From positions 311,070,565-311,134,564 of the forward strand of contig NC_133648.1 in NCBI RefSeq assembly GCF_009905375.1: a DNA stretch of 64,000 nucleotides, written 5' to 3'. The stretch is from Apium graveolens. Taxonomy: Eukaryota; Streptophyta; Magnoliopsida; Apiales; Apiaceae. The notes beneath the pieces were generated by a model. That model saw nothing but the letters and a program-made list of their open reading frames with translations, had not been told where the DNA came from and ran no database searches. This document shows positions 13,501 through 23,338 of this stretch, one piece after another. Every line of letters starts with the position of its first letter. Position 1 is the first letter of the stretch. Position numbers and translations under genes: made by a program.

Positions 13501-15353
13501 TATTCATTGATTATCCACCTAAATCCTACTAATTTTTGATGATTAAACTCCCACCTAGAGCATTTAAATTTCCGCTTTCACCGCTAGGTACACATTCTGG
13601 TCTTAATTTGAATTACATGCATACACATGAAGGTTCGCTAGTCATGTCTCTATTAGTCTGTCTGCAGCACTTGAGTGATTATATCTTTTACATTTGCTGC
13701 TTTAAGAATTGGACAATTCATGGATTCTACTGGGGACATTATAACGACGTAATCCGTCTAGGTGCGCAAGAAGATTCTGTGAAAGAACTTCTGTCCTACT
13801 TAGCGAAGGGCTTACTCAATGTTCACACTTTCCATGTTTACGGCCTATCAGAGGTTATGATTTCAAGTTTTTCCTTCTACTAATTTTTGCGATATTCTAT
13901 TGGCTCAGTTATTCTCCTGCTTTATGACTTTAAACACAAACACTGTTTTAGACATTACAGTAAAGTGACTTGATACTTGTAATATCAAATAATATTCATC
14001 AACCTTCAGTATCGCTAATAGCTGAACAGATACTTGGTTTTCTGAAAAATTATTGAAGTGTCAAATAGATGGAACTCAACATTCTTGCTCTATTGTGTGA
14101 CTTGTGTCCTTCGCGTGTCACAAGTAGTATGCTATAATAAAATCCAGAAGCTTTGGCAAGTTTCATGATTTTATCATTTTTACAAGAAATATGTTCTGGC
14201 AAAGCCGCAAAGCCATCCAACAGTCACCTGGACTGTGACAGTCATTACCTGTTGCGCTTTCATTTTATTTCAGATTACCGAGTGTAACTGATTTATTCCC
14301 TGACTATTACAAGAACCACTTTGCTAATAGACTATTCGTTAAAGTTTTATAGTCCCTCGCCTAGGTGCCAACACGGGTTTTATACAAAACACACACATAA
14401 ATATACTCTAAATCACACTAAATTAACATGTGCAATTCGAGTAAACTCTCGCAAATGCATTCTCATATTGACCCACTTCTATAAATAAGATTGAATTAAA
14501 TCTCGACCCACTCTTAAATGAAGAAAATGATCACCAACCGGAAAGAAATAAAAAAGAAAAGAAAAAGAACCAACCTTGGCAAAAGTACTCTTCCCAGAAC
14601 CATTCTTCCCCATCACAGCATGAACCTATCCAAATCATAATCATAATCATAAATAAACAAAATTCATAACCAAAATCACACATTAAACATAACAAACCCC
14701 ATTAAAACCCCCCAACAAAAAACCAAAAATCACCCAATTAAATTCTCAAAACAAACTAAATTCACACATAAACACACAAAGATTCAAACTTTATACCTCT
14801 CCTTCAAAAATAAGCAAACCCCATTAAAAACCCCACCAAATAATCAAAACCACCCAATTAATTTCTCAAAAAAAACTAAAATTCACCCAAATAAATTACA
14901 TATACACAAAAAGATTAAAACTTTATACCCCTCCTTCAAAAATAAACAAACCCCATTAATAACCCCACCAAATAATCAAAAACCACCCAATTAATTTCTC
15001 AAAAAAAAACCTAAATTCACATAAATAAAATACATAAACACAAAAAGATTCAAACTTTATACCTCTCCTTCATAAATACAAAGATTGACTCCTTTCAAAA
15101 TGGGCTGTTCAGATTGAGCTATAACTGCAGTTAAGTCTTTCACTTGTAACAGAATCTTGGGAGAATCTCCGCCGTTGTTGGTGCTAGAACTCGCCGGAGA
15201 TTCGACGGCAAGGCTGTTTTTTAGCCGGAAAGAAGGGAAACTCCGGCGGGTGCGAGTGGCAGGGATGGTAAATAAGAGGGAATTAGATGGGTAGTTTCGG
15301 AAAGAGAGAATTGGAGGTGGGTGTGAAGGGGATGAACAGTTGAGTGCCGCCAT
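7596..15353 (-). CDS. SUFC (ABCI6/NAP7): Plastid SufC: ABC-type ATPase of the SUF Fe-S assembly system, 6 exons
   Basis: Exons on the minus strand are 15353-15063, 14625-14575, 10644-10423, 10097-9975, 9581-9405 and 7682-7596. They total 951 nt, 316 aa, close to the ~338 aa Arabidopsis protein. Residues 1 to ~50 are rich in S, T and R and look like a chloroplast transit peptide. The ATPase motifs are all present: Walker [10 protein letters not shown] (103-111, in the 51-nt exon 2), SFQ Q-loop, signature FSGGEKKR (215-222), Walker [13 protein letters not shown] (235-246) and the ITHY switch histidine (272). SufC hydrolyses ATP in the SufBC2D scaffold that builds Fe-S clusters in the stroma. 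A second in-frame ATG lies 15 nt upstream at 15368. The ATG at 15353 (MAALNC) was preferred because it opens the transit-peptide-like sequence directly. Intron 2 is about 3.9 kb and carries inserted foreign gene fragments. Confidence 0.95.
8467..8731. mobile_element. possible degenerate Stowaway-type MITE in SUFC intron 5
   Basis: The right end carries a GACGGAGGGG block next to TA. The left end has only a partly matching TGTCCCGTTGATTTCTTTAC. The arrangement suggests a decayed MITE with a Stowaway-like terminus, but the inverted repeat is poor. Confidence 0.35.
10997..11250. repeat. Direct repeat copy A in SUFC intron 2
   Basis: This 254 bp segment is similar throughout to 14308-14573. Shared blocks include ATTCGTTAAAGT, CGGGTTTTATA, AACACACACA, ATATACTCTAAATCA, GTAAACTCTC and GAATTAAATCTCGAC. 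By eye roughly 80 to 85 percent of positions match. A further pair of short repeats (10919-10975 and 11258-11312) brackets this copy. Confidence 0.85.
11393..11675 (-). pseudogene. Unidentified acidic coding-like fragment in SUFC intron 2
   Basis: The minus strand has an open stretch of about 90 codons ending in TAA at 11395-11393. It is strongly acidic, with motifs such as [15 protein letters not shown] and [12 protein letters not shown], and has normal-looking amino-acid use. The family is not recognised. It sits among other gene fragments between the two direct repeats, so it is probably a captured exon piece and not a working gene. The composition could also be chance. Confidence 0.4.
12082..12477 (+). 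pseudogene. Receptor-like transmembrane fragment in SUFC intron 2
   Basis: The plus strand is open for 132 codons with no usable start. The middle reads as a single-pass membrane segment: basic KRNK, then a hydrophobic run [19 protein letters not shown], then a basic cysteine-rich stop-transfer CVRKCKCQ. A serine/proline-rich juxtamembrane ([14 protein letters not shown]) precedes it. This is the arrangement around the membrane span of plant receptor kinases, but no kinase or ectodomain follows and the subfamily cannot be named. It lies on the opposite strand from SUFC. Confidence 0.5.
13083..13853 (+). pseudogene. Fragment of a quinone oxidoreductase / zinc-binding alcohol dehydrogenase-like gene (two exons)
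   Basis: Two exon-like blocks on the plus strand are separated by an intron with GT-AG ends. The first, 13083-13201, encodes [18 protein letters not shown] followed by [22 protein letters not shown]. The second, 13707-13853, encodes [14 protein letters not shown] and [15 protein letters not shown], ending at a GAG|GT donor. Together they match the C-terminal NADP-binding part of quinone-oxidoreductase-like medium-chain dehydrogenases. The upstream two thirds and the last exon are missing here. The kept intron means the fragment was copied as genomic DNA, not from mRNA. Confidence 0.75.
14308..14573. repeat. Direct repeat copy B in SUFC intron 2, next to exon 2
   Basis: Partner of 10997-11250. 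This copy runs right up to the 5' splice site of exon 2 (exon ends at 14575), so it is probably the original intron sequence. Copy A would then be the duplicate, 3.06 kb away, with foreign gene fragments in between. Confidence 0.85.
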
Positions 15354-16212
15354 TGTAATCCGAATCAAATATGCTCACAGATATGCTTATATATGTTTTA
15401 ATTATTTTGTATCATTGTATTAAGAATTTTTTTAATAAATATTCAAGTTTTACAATATTTTTGTCATTTTTTTAAAAATATTTATAAAGTTAAGTTATAA
15501 AACTTTAAACCGTTTTATGATAATTTTTACAACCCCATTTGTAATTTGAATTTTAAAAATTATTTATGAAAAATATTTAATTCAAATTTATAACTATATG
15601 TATAATATAATTTGTAATTCAAAATGTAATATATAATGAAATCCAAATATATCATAAAACATGTGTGCAATTATTATGATAATATATTGGGTTTTAGTGA
15701 GTTTTAAAATATAGGTCAAATGTGGTGGAAATAAGTATATTTGTAGTCCTTTAGCCCCCTCGCGGAGACATTGGGGAATGTAGAGTAGTATATAATTTTG
15801 TTGGCAACTTGGTGCTGTTAATGGTCCTGTTTGTTCAAATTTAGGTTAAGCTTTTTTGATGCACCCTAAACAAATTATCAAAAGCACACTTAGTGCCTAC
15901 ACTTGTATGCTGAAATACTTAACTGTGTTCAAATTTTACAATAACAGGGTCTTATCACAGGTAAAGATGAAACCCACAAAAAAACACAGCTGAAAAAGAA
16001 AATAATGGAGGCAGTAAGATTTTTTTGATAATTAAAAGAATGTATATATTGTATAAAAATATTACTATAGATGTCTTTCGAAATTGTCCTTCGATATACT
16101 TAATTTATGCAACCAAAATTAACTCCAGCTCATATATTTAAGGAAATACATAGCCGGTATACTTGATTCTACATTGTTGCTTGGTGGACCAATAAACGTG
16201 CATATTCACATG
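15354..16212. other. SUFC promoter side and AT-rich intergenic, no gene seen
   Basis: AT-rich spacer between the SUFC start codon and the left end of LTR element 1. It should contain the SUFC promoter. No clear TATA box could be assigned and no coding signal was recognised on either strand. Confidence 0.6.
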
Positions 16213-16217
16213 TCTTA
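16213..16217. repeat. Target-site duplication of element 1, left copy
   Basis: TCTTA directly before the LTR start TGACAGGG. The same 5 bp follow the LTR end at 36212-36216, fixing both borders of element 1 despite the nested insertion. Confidence 0.9.
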
Positions 16218-16954
16218 TGACAGGGTATAAGAGATTCGGCTAGGATTCAACTCGGATCTAAAGGATACCAGGCTCGATCGATGGACCGAGACCCCCCTCT
16301 CCCAGAACAATCAAATGGAGGGACCAGGCCCGGGCCCATCTCATGACCCGGATCCGGATCCAACAGGGAGCCCGGACCTAATGCCCACCCGGATCCGGAT
16401 CTGGACTCAGACCGCCATGAGCGGGGTCCCATCAAACACATGCACACCCTGCAACCCGCCAAGGAGGGGTACGTGGGCACGTGACTATGACAACTATCAA
16501 CAACCGACACTCCAGACAAGCACGGCGCGTGTCAGAGGCCGTTAGGACACTCTGGAGGTGGTCCTCCCCTGGACACGTGTAAGCAATCCACCCAAGTCAG
16601 GCGTCCTCCGCTCCCAAGATCCAACGGCCCAGGTTTAGAGGTAACTACCCCTAAACCCTACCTTGGGGCTATATATACCCCCAAGACTGAAGGGTTTAGG
16701 GGTTGGAAAATAATTTCTCTTGCACTCACACACTCTCATACACTCAAAACACTCAGCAGCCATCACATATAGACACACATACAGAGCAGCCTCTAAACTA
16801 CATAAAAATATATACCCGCATCTTCTCCAAAGCCTGTTCTTATTCTCACATATAGGGTTGTTTTGCAGGTGCCCAACCAGCAGCTACACCTCATCCACGC
16901 ATAGAAGGTCCAGGAACGCCGTCGGACGGAGCCGCCCGCTCACCGGAGTTATCA
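16218..16954 (+). repeat. 5' LTR of element 1 (737 bp)
   Basis: Starts TGACAGGGTATAAGAGA and ends GGAGTTATCA. It matches 28047-28640 plus 36039-36211. It lacks about 35 bp (a CCGGAGGCGCCGTGGGAGCC-type block) that the 3' LTR has before TTTTGCAGG. It contains repeated CCGGATCCGGATC words and two ACGTG core motifs. Confidence 0.92.
16670..16677 (+). promoter_or_regulatory. TATA box of element 1 5' LTR
   Basis: TATATATA lies in a GGGGCTATATATACCCCC context and is repeated exactly in the 3' LTR. It lies about 280 bp before the LTR end. CACGTG G-boxes lie upstream at 16478-16483 and 16572-16577. Confidence 0.7.
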
Positions 16955-16975
16955 TTTGGCGCTAGAAGGAGGGGC
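16955..16975 (+). promoter_or_regulatory. Primer-binding-site-like sequence of element 1
   Basis: TTTGGCGCTAGAAGGAGGGG directly follows the 5' LTR. Element 3 has TTGGCGCTCGAAGGAGGGG at the same place. Position and conservation fit a tRNA primer site. The tRNA was not identified. Confidence 0.65.
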
Positions 16976-17424
16976 GCTCCATCCTTGGGTCTCGGTGCCC
17001 CTGGATTCATCTTCATCAGCAAACTCTTGAGAGAGTCCACTTTCAAACCTGTAAGAACATAAACAACCAAACCCTTTCTTGAATATGAATGTTCATTTTA
17101 GCCACGTTTGTGTGAGCTTGTTGCTTTAGGCCACGTTTGTGTGAGCCCGCTCTTATTTGTTAAGTTTTAGTTGTTTAAGGTTTGATAATCTTGATAATCT
17201 TGAAGCCTGGGGTTTAATAGTCTTGGTGATTTTAAAACCCAGAACTGTTTTAGCTTGCATATTTTCTTTTGTGTTCAAGAGCCTGCTGTTCTTGTTTGGT
17301 ATTGTTGTTAGAAAAACCCGGAAAATTTGCTTGCTGTTATTCTGGAAATTTTTTGTAATCTTCAAAAAAGCAACCTCAGATCCACATTTGTAGCCTCAAA
17401 TCTTGGTCAGTTATTTGTACATGT
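16976..17424 (+). other. 5' leader of element 1, non-coding
   Basis: Untranslated leader between PBS and gag. It contains a short repeat of GCCACGTTTGTGTGAGC (17101 and 17132 area). No ORF with a recognisable product. Confidence 0.6.
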
Positions 17425-20113
17425 GTGGTGATGGCAAGAGCAGGAAAAAGTACAGCTGGTAGGCCCTCCGCCAGTACCCATATTCAGGATCAAGACGCCT
17501 CTCAAGTTCAAGAACCTGGAGGAGACAGGGAGACCTTCCAGGAGCAACCACTGACACAGCATACCCCGATCAGGGATGCTAGAAATGTCATAGAGCTAAA
17601 TCAGTACAAGTACACCAATGTTCCAGTTGCAGAGGAGCATATGGCTAACTTAACAAGCCATGAACTTGCTGAAGCAATCAGGCTCTACAGAGATGAACAG
17701 GCCCGGGCTCAGATGGAATTTGAACAAGATGATGAGCAAGAAGAGTCCGGGGACTCTCAGCAATCCAGGAGATCCGTCTTCGACCGAATTGGGGCCAAGG
17801 CAAAAAAGAATCAAAAAGAGCCTAGTAAGAAGGAGACAGAAGCAACCAGAAAGAAAAAGTTAGATGAAATCAGAGAAAAGATAAGAAAAGAAGAGGAGGA
17901 AAAGCTGGAGCAAAAAATTCAGAAAAGAATGCAGATGGAGGAGGAGAGGCTCCTAGCTAAAACAAGAGGAAAAAGAACTCGGAGGGACCCTACCCCCGAA
18001 CTCATTTCCGATGACGAAGAGGAGGGTCAGAAAGACCTCAAGGAAATGATCTACGAGCTCCAGAGAAAAATGGAGAAAGAATCCGGGGTGGAAGTTGGGG
18101 AGACCCTCACGCCCTTCAGCCACTCCCTAAAAGCCATCCCCCGACAGAAAAATCTCAAACACTACAACTTCGATTCTTTCGATGGGCTGGGGGATCCGGA
18201 AGAGCACCTCAACTACTTCGAACAGATAGCTCAGATATACTATTACAATGACTTGACGAAATCCAGATTCTTCGCCTCGACCCTCAAAGGGGGGGCTCAA
18301 AGATGGTTCAGCAGAATCCCATCAAGAAGCATCCACTCCTGGAAAGAATTCAGAGAAGCCTTCCTTAGAAGATTCAGAGCCAACAAAACACATGAAATGC
18401 ACATGTGCCACCTGGAGACAATCCGCCAGTATGATAACGAAGCACTCTCAGCCTACTTGCGGAGGTTCCAGGAAGCCATCAACAAAGTTTCGAATCTCGA
18501 TGAAAGGGAGGCTCTAAGCATATTTCGAAGAAACCTGGATCCAGAACACAACGAGAGGTATATTGTGGAGTTGATAAACAAGGAACCCCAAAGCCTAGCC
18601 GCTGCTTATTCTATGGCAGCCCAGTTCATAAAAGAAACGGATGTTAAAAGAAACGGATGTTCTCCAGGCAATGAGAATGACTTGGAATGGAGGGAACGGG
18701 AACAAATCTTCTGATGACCGACCGAAAGGGGGTTACCATCAGGAGAAAAAGTTCAAACAAAGCAACCAAACCCAGCAAACAAACGTTGTACAAAACACCC
18801 CAATATTCCAAAGATTGGGTCCTAAAACAGAATCCAAAAGTGATCCCGGTCCCCTTAGGCAACAAAGGGAGCCTAGGCAAGAACCAGAGTGGACACAACT
18901 AAACAGGACCCGAGAAGAGATACTGAAGGAGATCAAGGGAAAGCCATTCTACTATCCTCCAAAGCCAATGCAGACTCCCCCAGAGAGCAGGCCTTACAAC
19001 AGGCAGTGCGACTATCATGAAACCCATGGACACAAGACTGAAAATTGTCTCTCTTTAAAATACTTCATTGAAGATCAAGTCAAGAAGGGGAACCTGAATC
19101 AATACATCTCAAGGGAGAAAAATCAGAGAGAGGAAAGGCAAAGAAAAGGTAAGAATATGGTAAATGTGGTCCTGGGAGGCTCACACTCTCCCCCTAGGAG
19201 CCCGGGCTCAGGAGATGAGGTATTCTCAATTCAATCCTACCCGGAGATGATGATCTCATTCAGCAGCAAGGATTATGAAGGGGTCAACCCAAATCACAAC
19301 GAAGCCTTGGTGGTAACACTTGATATCTTTGACAACGAAGTGAGAATGATGCTGATTGATAATGGATCTTCAGTAAACATACTCTTCAAGCATACTGTGG
19401 ACCGGATGAAGCTAGGGAGCGTGCGCTCAAATGAATGCCGAGAGGACCCTCTGTATGGGTTCGGGAACAACTTGGTCCCGATCCAAGGAACTTTGTACTT
19501 GCCAGTGATATTTGGATCGGCCCCAAGCCAAGTTACCCATGTGATTAAGTTCTACGTGATCAATACTCCCTCATCTTACAACGGCATAATCGGGCGCTCA
19601 GCCTTGACCAGGATCCAAACAATCACCTCCATATCATATTTGAAAATCAAGTTCCCAACCCCAACCGGGGTAGGAGAAATCAAGGGAGACTATGAGGTAG
19701 CTGAAAGATGTTATAGCCAGGCTCTGGTAATGGCTGAGACCCATCAAGACAACAAGAGAAAGGCTGTCGTGCTCCGGAAACAGCAAAGTATTAAGAAACA
19801 TCGCCAACAATCAAGGGATGACGGGAGAAAAGAAGTTCAGGTAATAAAGACCCTCTCAGATCCAAAAACAACCAAACAAGGCTCAGAAGAGCAAAAAAGC
19901 AACCAAGTCACAGAAGGGATTGAATTGAGCCTAGGCCTTGGCCAAACCAATCCTACTGTGCAAGCAACCAACCCAGAACAAATTGGAGAAAGAAACAATA
20001 AAGAGATGAAAGCACATGCTCAGATTTATACGAAAAAGAACACAGAAGCTCGGATCCATAAGATGGTATCAAATATGGATCAATCCAAGATAGAGGCCGC
20101 TGTTGAAACATAA
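17425..20113 (+). pseudogene. Element 1 gag-protease, broken by a 16-bp duplication
   Basis: The first frame (17425-18714) has a coiled, charged N-terminus, then a Gypsy Gag domain (EEHLNYFEQIAQIYYY, FFASTLKGGAQRWFSRIP). The second frame (18641-20113) carries a C-x2-H type zinc motif in CDYHETHGHKTENC and an aspartic protease with LIDNGSSVNIL, where DNG replaces the usual DT/SG, as in element 3. The frame break comes from a perfect tandem copy of AAAAGAAACGGATGTT (18630-18645, 18646-18661). One copy too many shifts the frame, and element 3 has no such duplication. The region ends at TAA 20111-20113, which is in the same frame as pol. Confidence 0.88.
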
Positions 20114-23100
20114 ACAATTCTGATCAGTATAAGCGATCCTTCCAAAAAGATAAAGATAGGATCCGGGCTCGAGGCTAATTTTAGAAAAGACCTGGTGTCA
20201 CTACTCCAAGGGTACTCTGATATATTCGCTTGGACCCCGAAAGAAATGCCTGGGTTGGATGAATCCATAGCGATGCATAGCTTGGACGTCAACCCGGAGA
20301 GGAAGCCAGTCAAGCAAAAGAGAAGAAATTTTGCCCCGGAAAGGCAGAAAGCAATCGATGAAGAAATTGAGAAACTACTGAAAGCTGGAATAATATGCGA
20401 AGTCAAGTACCCAGAATGGCTGGCAAATGTAGTGATGGTGAAAAAAACAAACGGAAAGTGGAGAATGTGTATCGATTACACAGACTTGAACAGTGCATGC
20501 CCCAAAGACCCCTACCCCTTGCCAAATATTGATCAATTGATCGATGCAACCTCTGGGCACATGATGCTAAGTTTCATGGACGCCTACTCGGGGTACAACC
20601 AGATCAAGATGAATCCCAGAGACATTCTAAAGACAGCCTTCATCACCCACAGGGCGGTCTATTCCTATGTAATGATGTCGTTCGGATTGACTAATGCGGG
20701 AACAACATATCAAAGGGCAATGAATAAAATCTTCAAGGACCAGATTGGAAGGAACCTGGAATCATATGTCGATGACATGATTGCAAAGTCCACAAGCATC
20801 CCCGGGCACATAGGAGACCTGAGAGAATGCTTCGACAACCTGAGAAAGTACTCACTCAGGCTCAATCCAGAAAAATGCACATTCGGAGTAGGGGCAGGAA
20901 AATTTCTTGGATTCATGATAAGCAACCGAGGAATTGAAGCCAACCCAGAAAAGATAAAGGCAATCCAAGAGATGAAGGCCCCCAGAACGCAAAAAGATGT
21001 GCAGAAGCTAGCAGGGTCACTGGCTGCACTAAGAAGATTCATCTCCAAGCTAGCTGAAAGATGCATACCCTTCTTTGACCTGTTAAAAGGAGCAACCAAC
21101 AAGAGAGAAGTTAATTGGAGCCCGGAATGCCAAAGCGCATTTGAAGAAATCAAAAGATACCTTTCTCAACCCCCTGTGTTAACAAAAGTTCAACCCGGAG
21201 AACCCCTATCCTTTTACCTGTCAGCAGGGGCCCTGGAAATTGGAGCAGCCTTGATCAGGAAAGAGAATGGCAAACAGCAACCGGTTTATTATGTGATCCA
21301 AGTGCTAAAAGATGCAGAAACCCGGTACCCGAGGCCAGAAAAGTTTGTTTTTGCCTTAGTCACAGCGTCCAGAAAACTCAGACACTACTTCCAGGGAAGG
21401 GAGATACGAGTTGTAACAAATCAACCATTAAGGAAGATAATACACAAGCCAGATGTCTCAGGGAGGTTGGTAAATTGGGCAGTTGAGCTAAGTCAGTTCA
21501 ACCTAAGTTTCATTCCTAGAACAGCAATCAAAGCTCAGGCTCTAGCTGATTTCATCATAGAATGCAATTTCCCAGAAGAAGAGCCCGTGCCCATGTGCAT
21601 TGACCCTGAGAGAAACACAGATCAAGATACAGAAGCCTGGGCTCTCAAAGTTGATGGTTCTTCAACCAATGAAAGATCGGGAGCCGGGCTCATCCTAAAG
21701 AGCCCAGAAGGGTTCACAATCCAAACAGCGATCTCCTTTGCATTCTCAGCAACAAACAACCAAGCAGAGTACGAGGCCTTGATTTCAGGATTGAAGCTAG
21801 CAAGAACACTCAGGATCCAGAATCTCAAAATCTACAGCGACTCCCAGATCGTCGTAAAGCAAACAAATGGCGAGTACATAGCCAAGGATCCAGTTCTAGC
21901 CAAGTACCAGGCTCTGGTCCAAAGCTACCTCGTCTTGATACCAAAAATACAAATCATCCAAATCTGCAGAGAGGAAAATTCAGAAGCTGATACACTATCT
22001 AAGCTTGTTCAAAATTCATCAGACCTGGATTGCTCCGTCTACTTCGAAGAATTGCAGAAACCAAGCACAGATTCTGAGGAAGTCATGGAAATAGAGAACA
22101 GTCCAAATTGGATGACCCCATTCATTAACTACTTGGAGAAGGGAGAGCTCCCGGAGGATAAAGGGAAGGCACAAAGGTTAAAGGCAAAAGCTTCAAAATT
22201 CTTCATGGAAGAGGGAATACTCTATCGCCGGACCTTCTCCTCCCCAATCCTCAAGTGCATAGGCCCAGGAGAGGCACAGTACTGCCTCATGGAAGTTCAC
22301 GAAGGAATCTGCGGGGACCACATGTCCGCAAAAGCACTAGCTCACAAAATCATATGGCAGGGGTACTACTGGCCTACTATCCATCAGGATTCAATAGACT
22401 TTGTGAAAAAATGCAAGGAATGCCAACTCTTCAGCAATGTGACACGGGTGAGCCCAGTCCTACCTTCTTCAGTCTTGTCACCAATCCCATTTGCTGTATG
22501 GGGAATTGATATCATGGGACCCTTTCCCAGGGCCAGAGGAGACCTCAGGTACTTACTAGTCTCAATTGATTATATAACAAAATGGGTAGAGGCAAAGGCA
22601 ATGAGAACAATAAACCAACAAGACTGCATCAAGTTCATGGACAAGATATTGATGAGATTTGGGATCCCGAGGATACTGGTCTCAGATAATGGTCCGCAGT
22701 TCGTTGGTTCAGAATTCGAATCCTACTTTCAAGAAAGGGGCATCCGGCATAAGAAGTCATCAGTAGCCTACCCTCAAGGAAACGACCAAGTTGAAGTAAC
22801 AAACCGAATACTTCTCAGGGGAATAGAGAAGAGACTCAGGGAAAGCAAAACCAAATGGCCAGAAGAATTGCCTAATGTACTTTGGGCATACAGAACAAGC
22901 CCCAGAACAAGCACAGGAGAAACCCCCTTCAAGCTGGCTTATGGAACTGAAGCCATGCTACCAATTGAAGTAGGATCCCCCTCCCATCGAGCAATCAACT
23001 TTGATGAGATAGCAAATGAGGAGGGGCTCAGAACGAATACTGAGCTAATTGACGAAGTCCAAGACCAGGCAGTGGCAAGAATGGAAAAATATAAGCAGAA

Positions 23101-23338
23101 AACAAGAGAGCACTTCGGCAAGAAGTCCCGGGTCAAAAACTTTCAAGTTGGAGACCTGGTCCTTCGAGACACGGAAGCTTCAGACCCCACCAACACTGGA
23201 AAGCTAATGCCAAAGTGGGAAGGCCCATACAAAGTCAAGGAAGTTCTAAGGCCAGGAACATACAAGCTCATGAACATGGATGAGTCTGAAGTACCGAATA
23301 CATGGCATGGACTCAGGCTCAGAAAGTTTTACCAGTAG
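20114..23338 (+). CDS. Element 1 pol: RT, RNase H, archaeal-type RNase H, integrase
   Basis: The frame runs on from gag-pro after one TAA and ends at 23338. RT shows FMDAYSGYNQIKMNP and the catalytic YVDD (ESYVDDMIAKS). A Gypsy RNase H follows. A second RNase H comes next (LKVDGSSTNERSGAG, NNQAEYEALISGL, YSDSQIVVKQTNGEY), the archaeal-type domain acquired by the Tat clade. Integrase has an HHCC finger (HEGICGDH, CKECQLF) and catalytic D, D and E in GIDIMGPF, LVSDNGPQF and QVEVTNRI. The end (VPNTWHGLRLRKFYQ) matches element 3. This pol half is uninterrupted over more than 1,040 codons. Separation from gag by a single stop may be mutation or read-through; element 3 lacks this stop, which favours mutation. 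Confidence 0.92.
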   Translation, partial: TILISISDPSKKIKIGSGLEANFRKDLVSLLQGYSDIFAWTPKEMPGLDESIAMHSLDVNPERKPVKQKRRNFAPERQKAIDEEIEKLLKAGIICEVKYPEWLANVVMVKKTNGKWRMCIDYTDLNSACPKDPYPLPNIDQLIDATSGHMMLSFMDAYSGYNQIKMNPRDILKTAFITHRAVYSYVMMSFGLTNAGTTYQRAMNKIFKDQIGRNLESYVDDMIAKSTSIPGHIGDLRECFDNLRKYSLRLNPEKCTFGVGAGKFLGFMISNRGIEANPEKIKAIQEMKAPRTQKDVQKLAGSLAALRRFISKLAERCIPFFDLLKGATNKREVNWSPECQSAFEEIKRYLSQPPVLTKVQPGEPLSFYLSAGALEIGAALIRKENGKQQPVYYVIQVLKDAETRYPRPEKFVFALVTASRKLRHYFQGREIRVVTNQPLRKIIHKPDVSGRLVNWAVELSQFNLSFIPRTAIKAQALADFIIECNFPEEEPVPMCIDPERNTDQDTEAWALKVDGSSTNERSGAGLILKSPEGFTIQTAISFAFSATNNQAEYEALISGLKLARTLRIQNLKIYSDSQIVVKQTNGEYIAKDPVLAKYQALVQSYLVLIPKIQIIQICREENSEADTLSKLVQNSSDLDCSVYFEELQKPSTDSEEVMEIENSPNWMTPFINYLEKGELPEDKGKAQRLKAKASKFFMEEGILYRRTFSSPILKCIGPGEAQYCLMEVHEGICGDHMSAKALAHKIIWQGYYWPTIHQDSIDFVKKCKECQLFSNVTRVSPVLPSSVLSPIPFAVWGIDIMGPFPRARGDLRYLLVSIDYITKWVEAKAMRTINQQDCIKFMDKILMRFGIPRILVSDNGPQFVGSEFESYFQERGIRHKKSSVAYPQGNDQVEVTNRILLRGIEKRLRESKTKWPEELPNVLWAYRTSPRTSTGETPFKLAYGTEAMLPIEVGSPSHRAINFDEIANEEGLRTNTELIDEVQDQAVARMEKYKQKTREHFGKKSRVKNFQVGDLVLRDTEASDPTNTGKLMPKWEGPYKVKEVLRPGTYKLMNMDESEVPNTWHGLRLRKFYQ

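Noticed and set aside
16247..16545. Open frames on both strands inside the LTR of element 1 (also 28076-28348)
   Set aside because: They lie in LTR sequence, are GC-rich by composition and have no protein family signature. Repetition in both LTRs explains their conservation.
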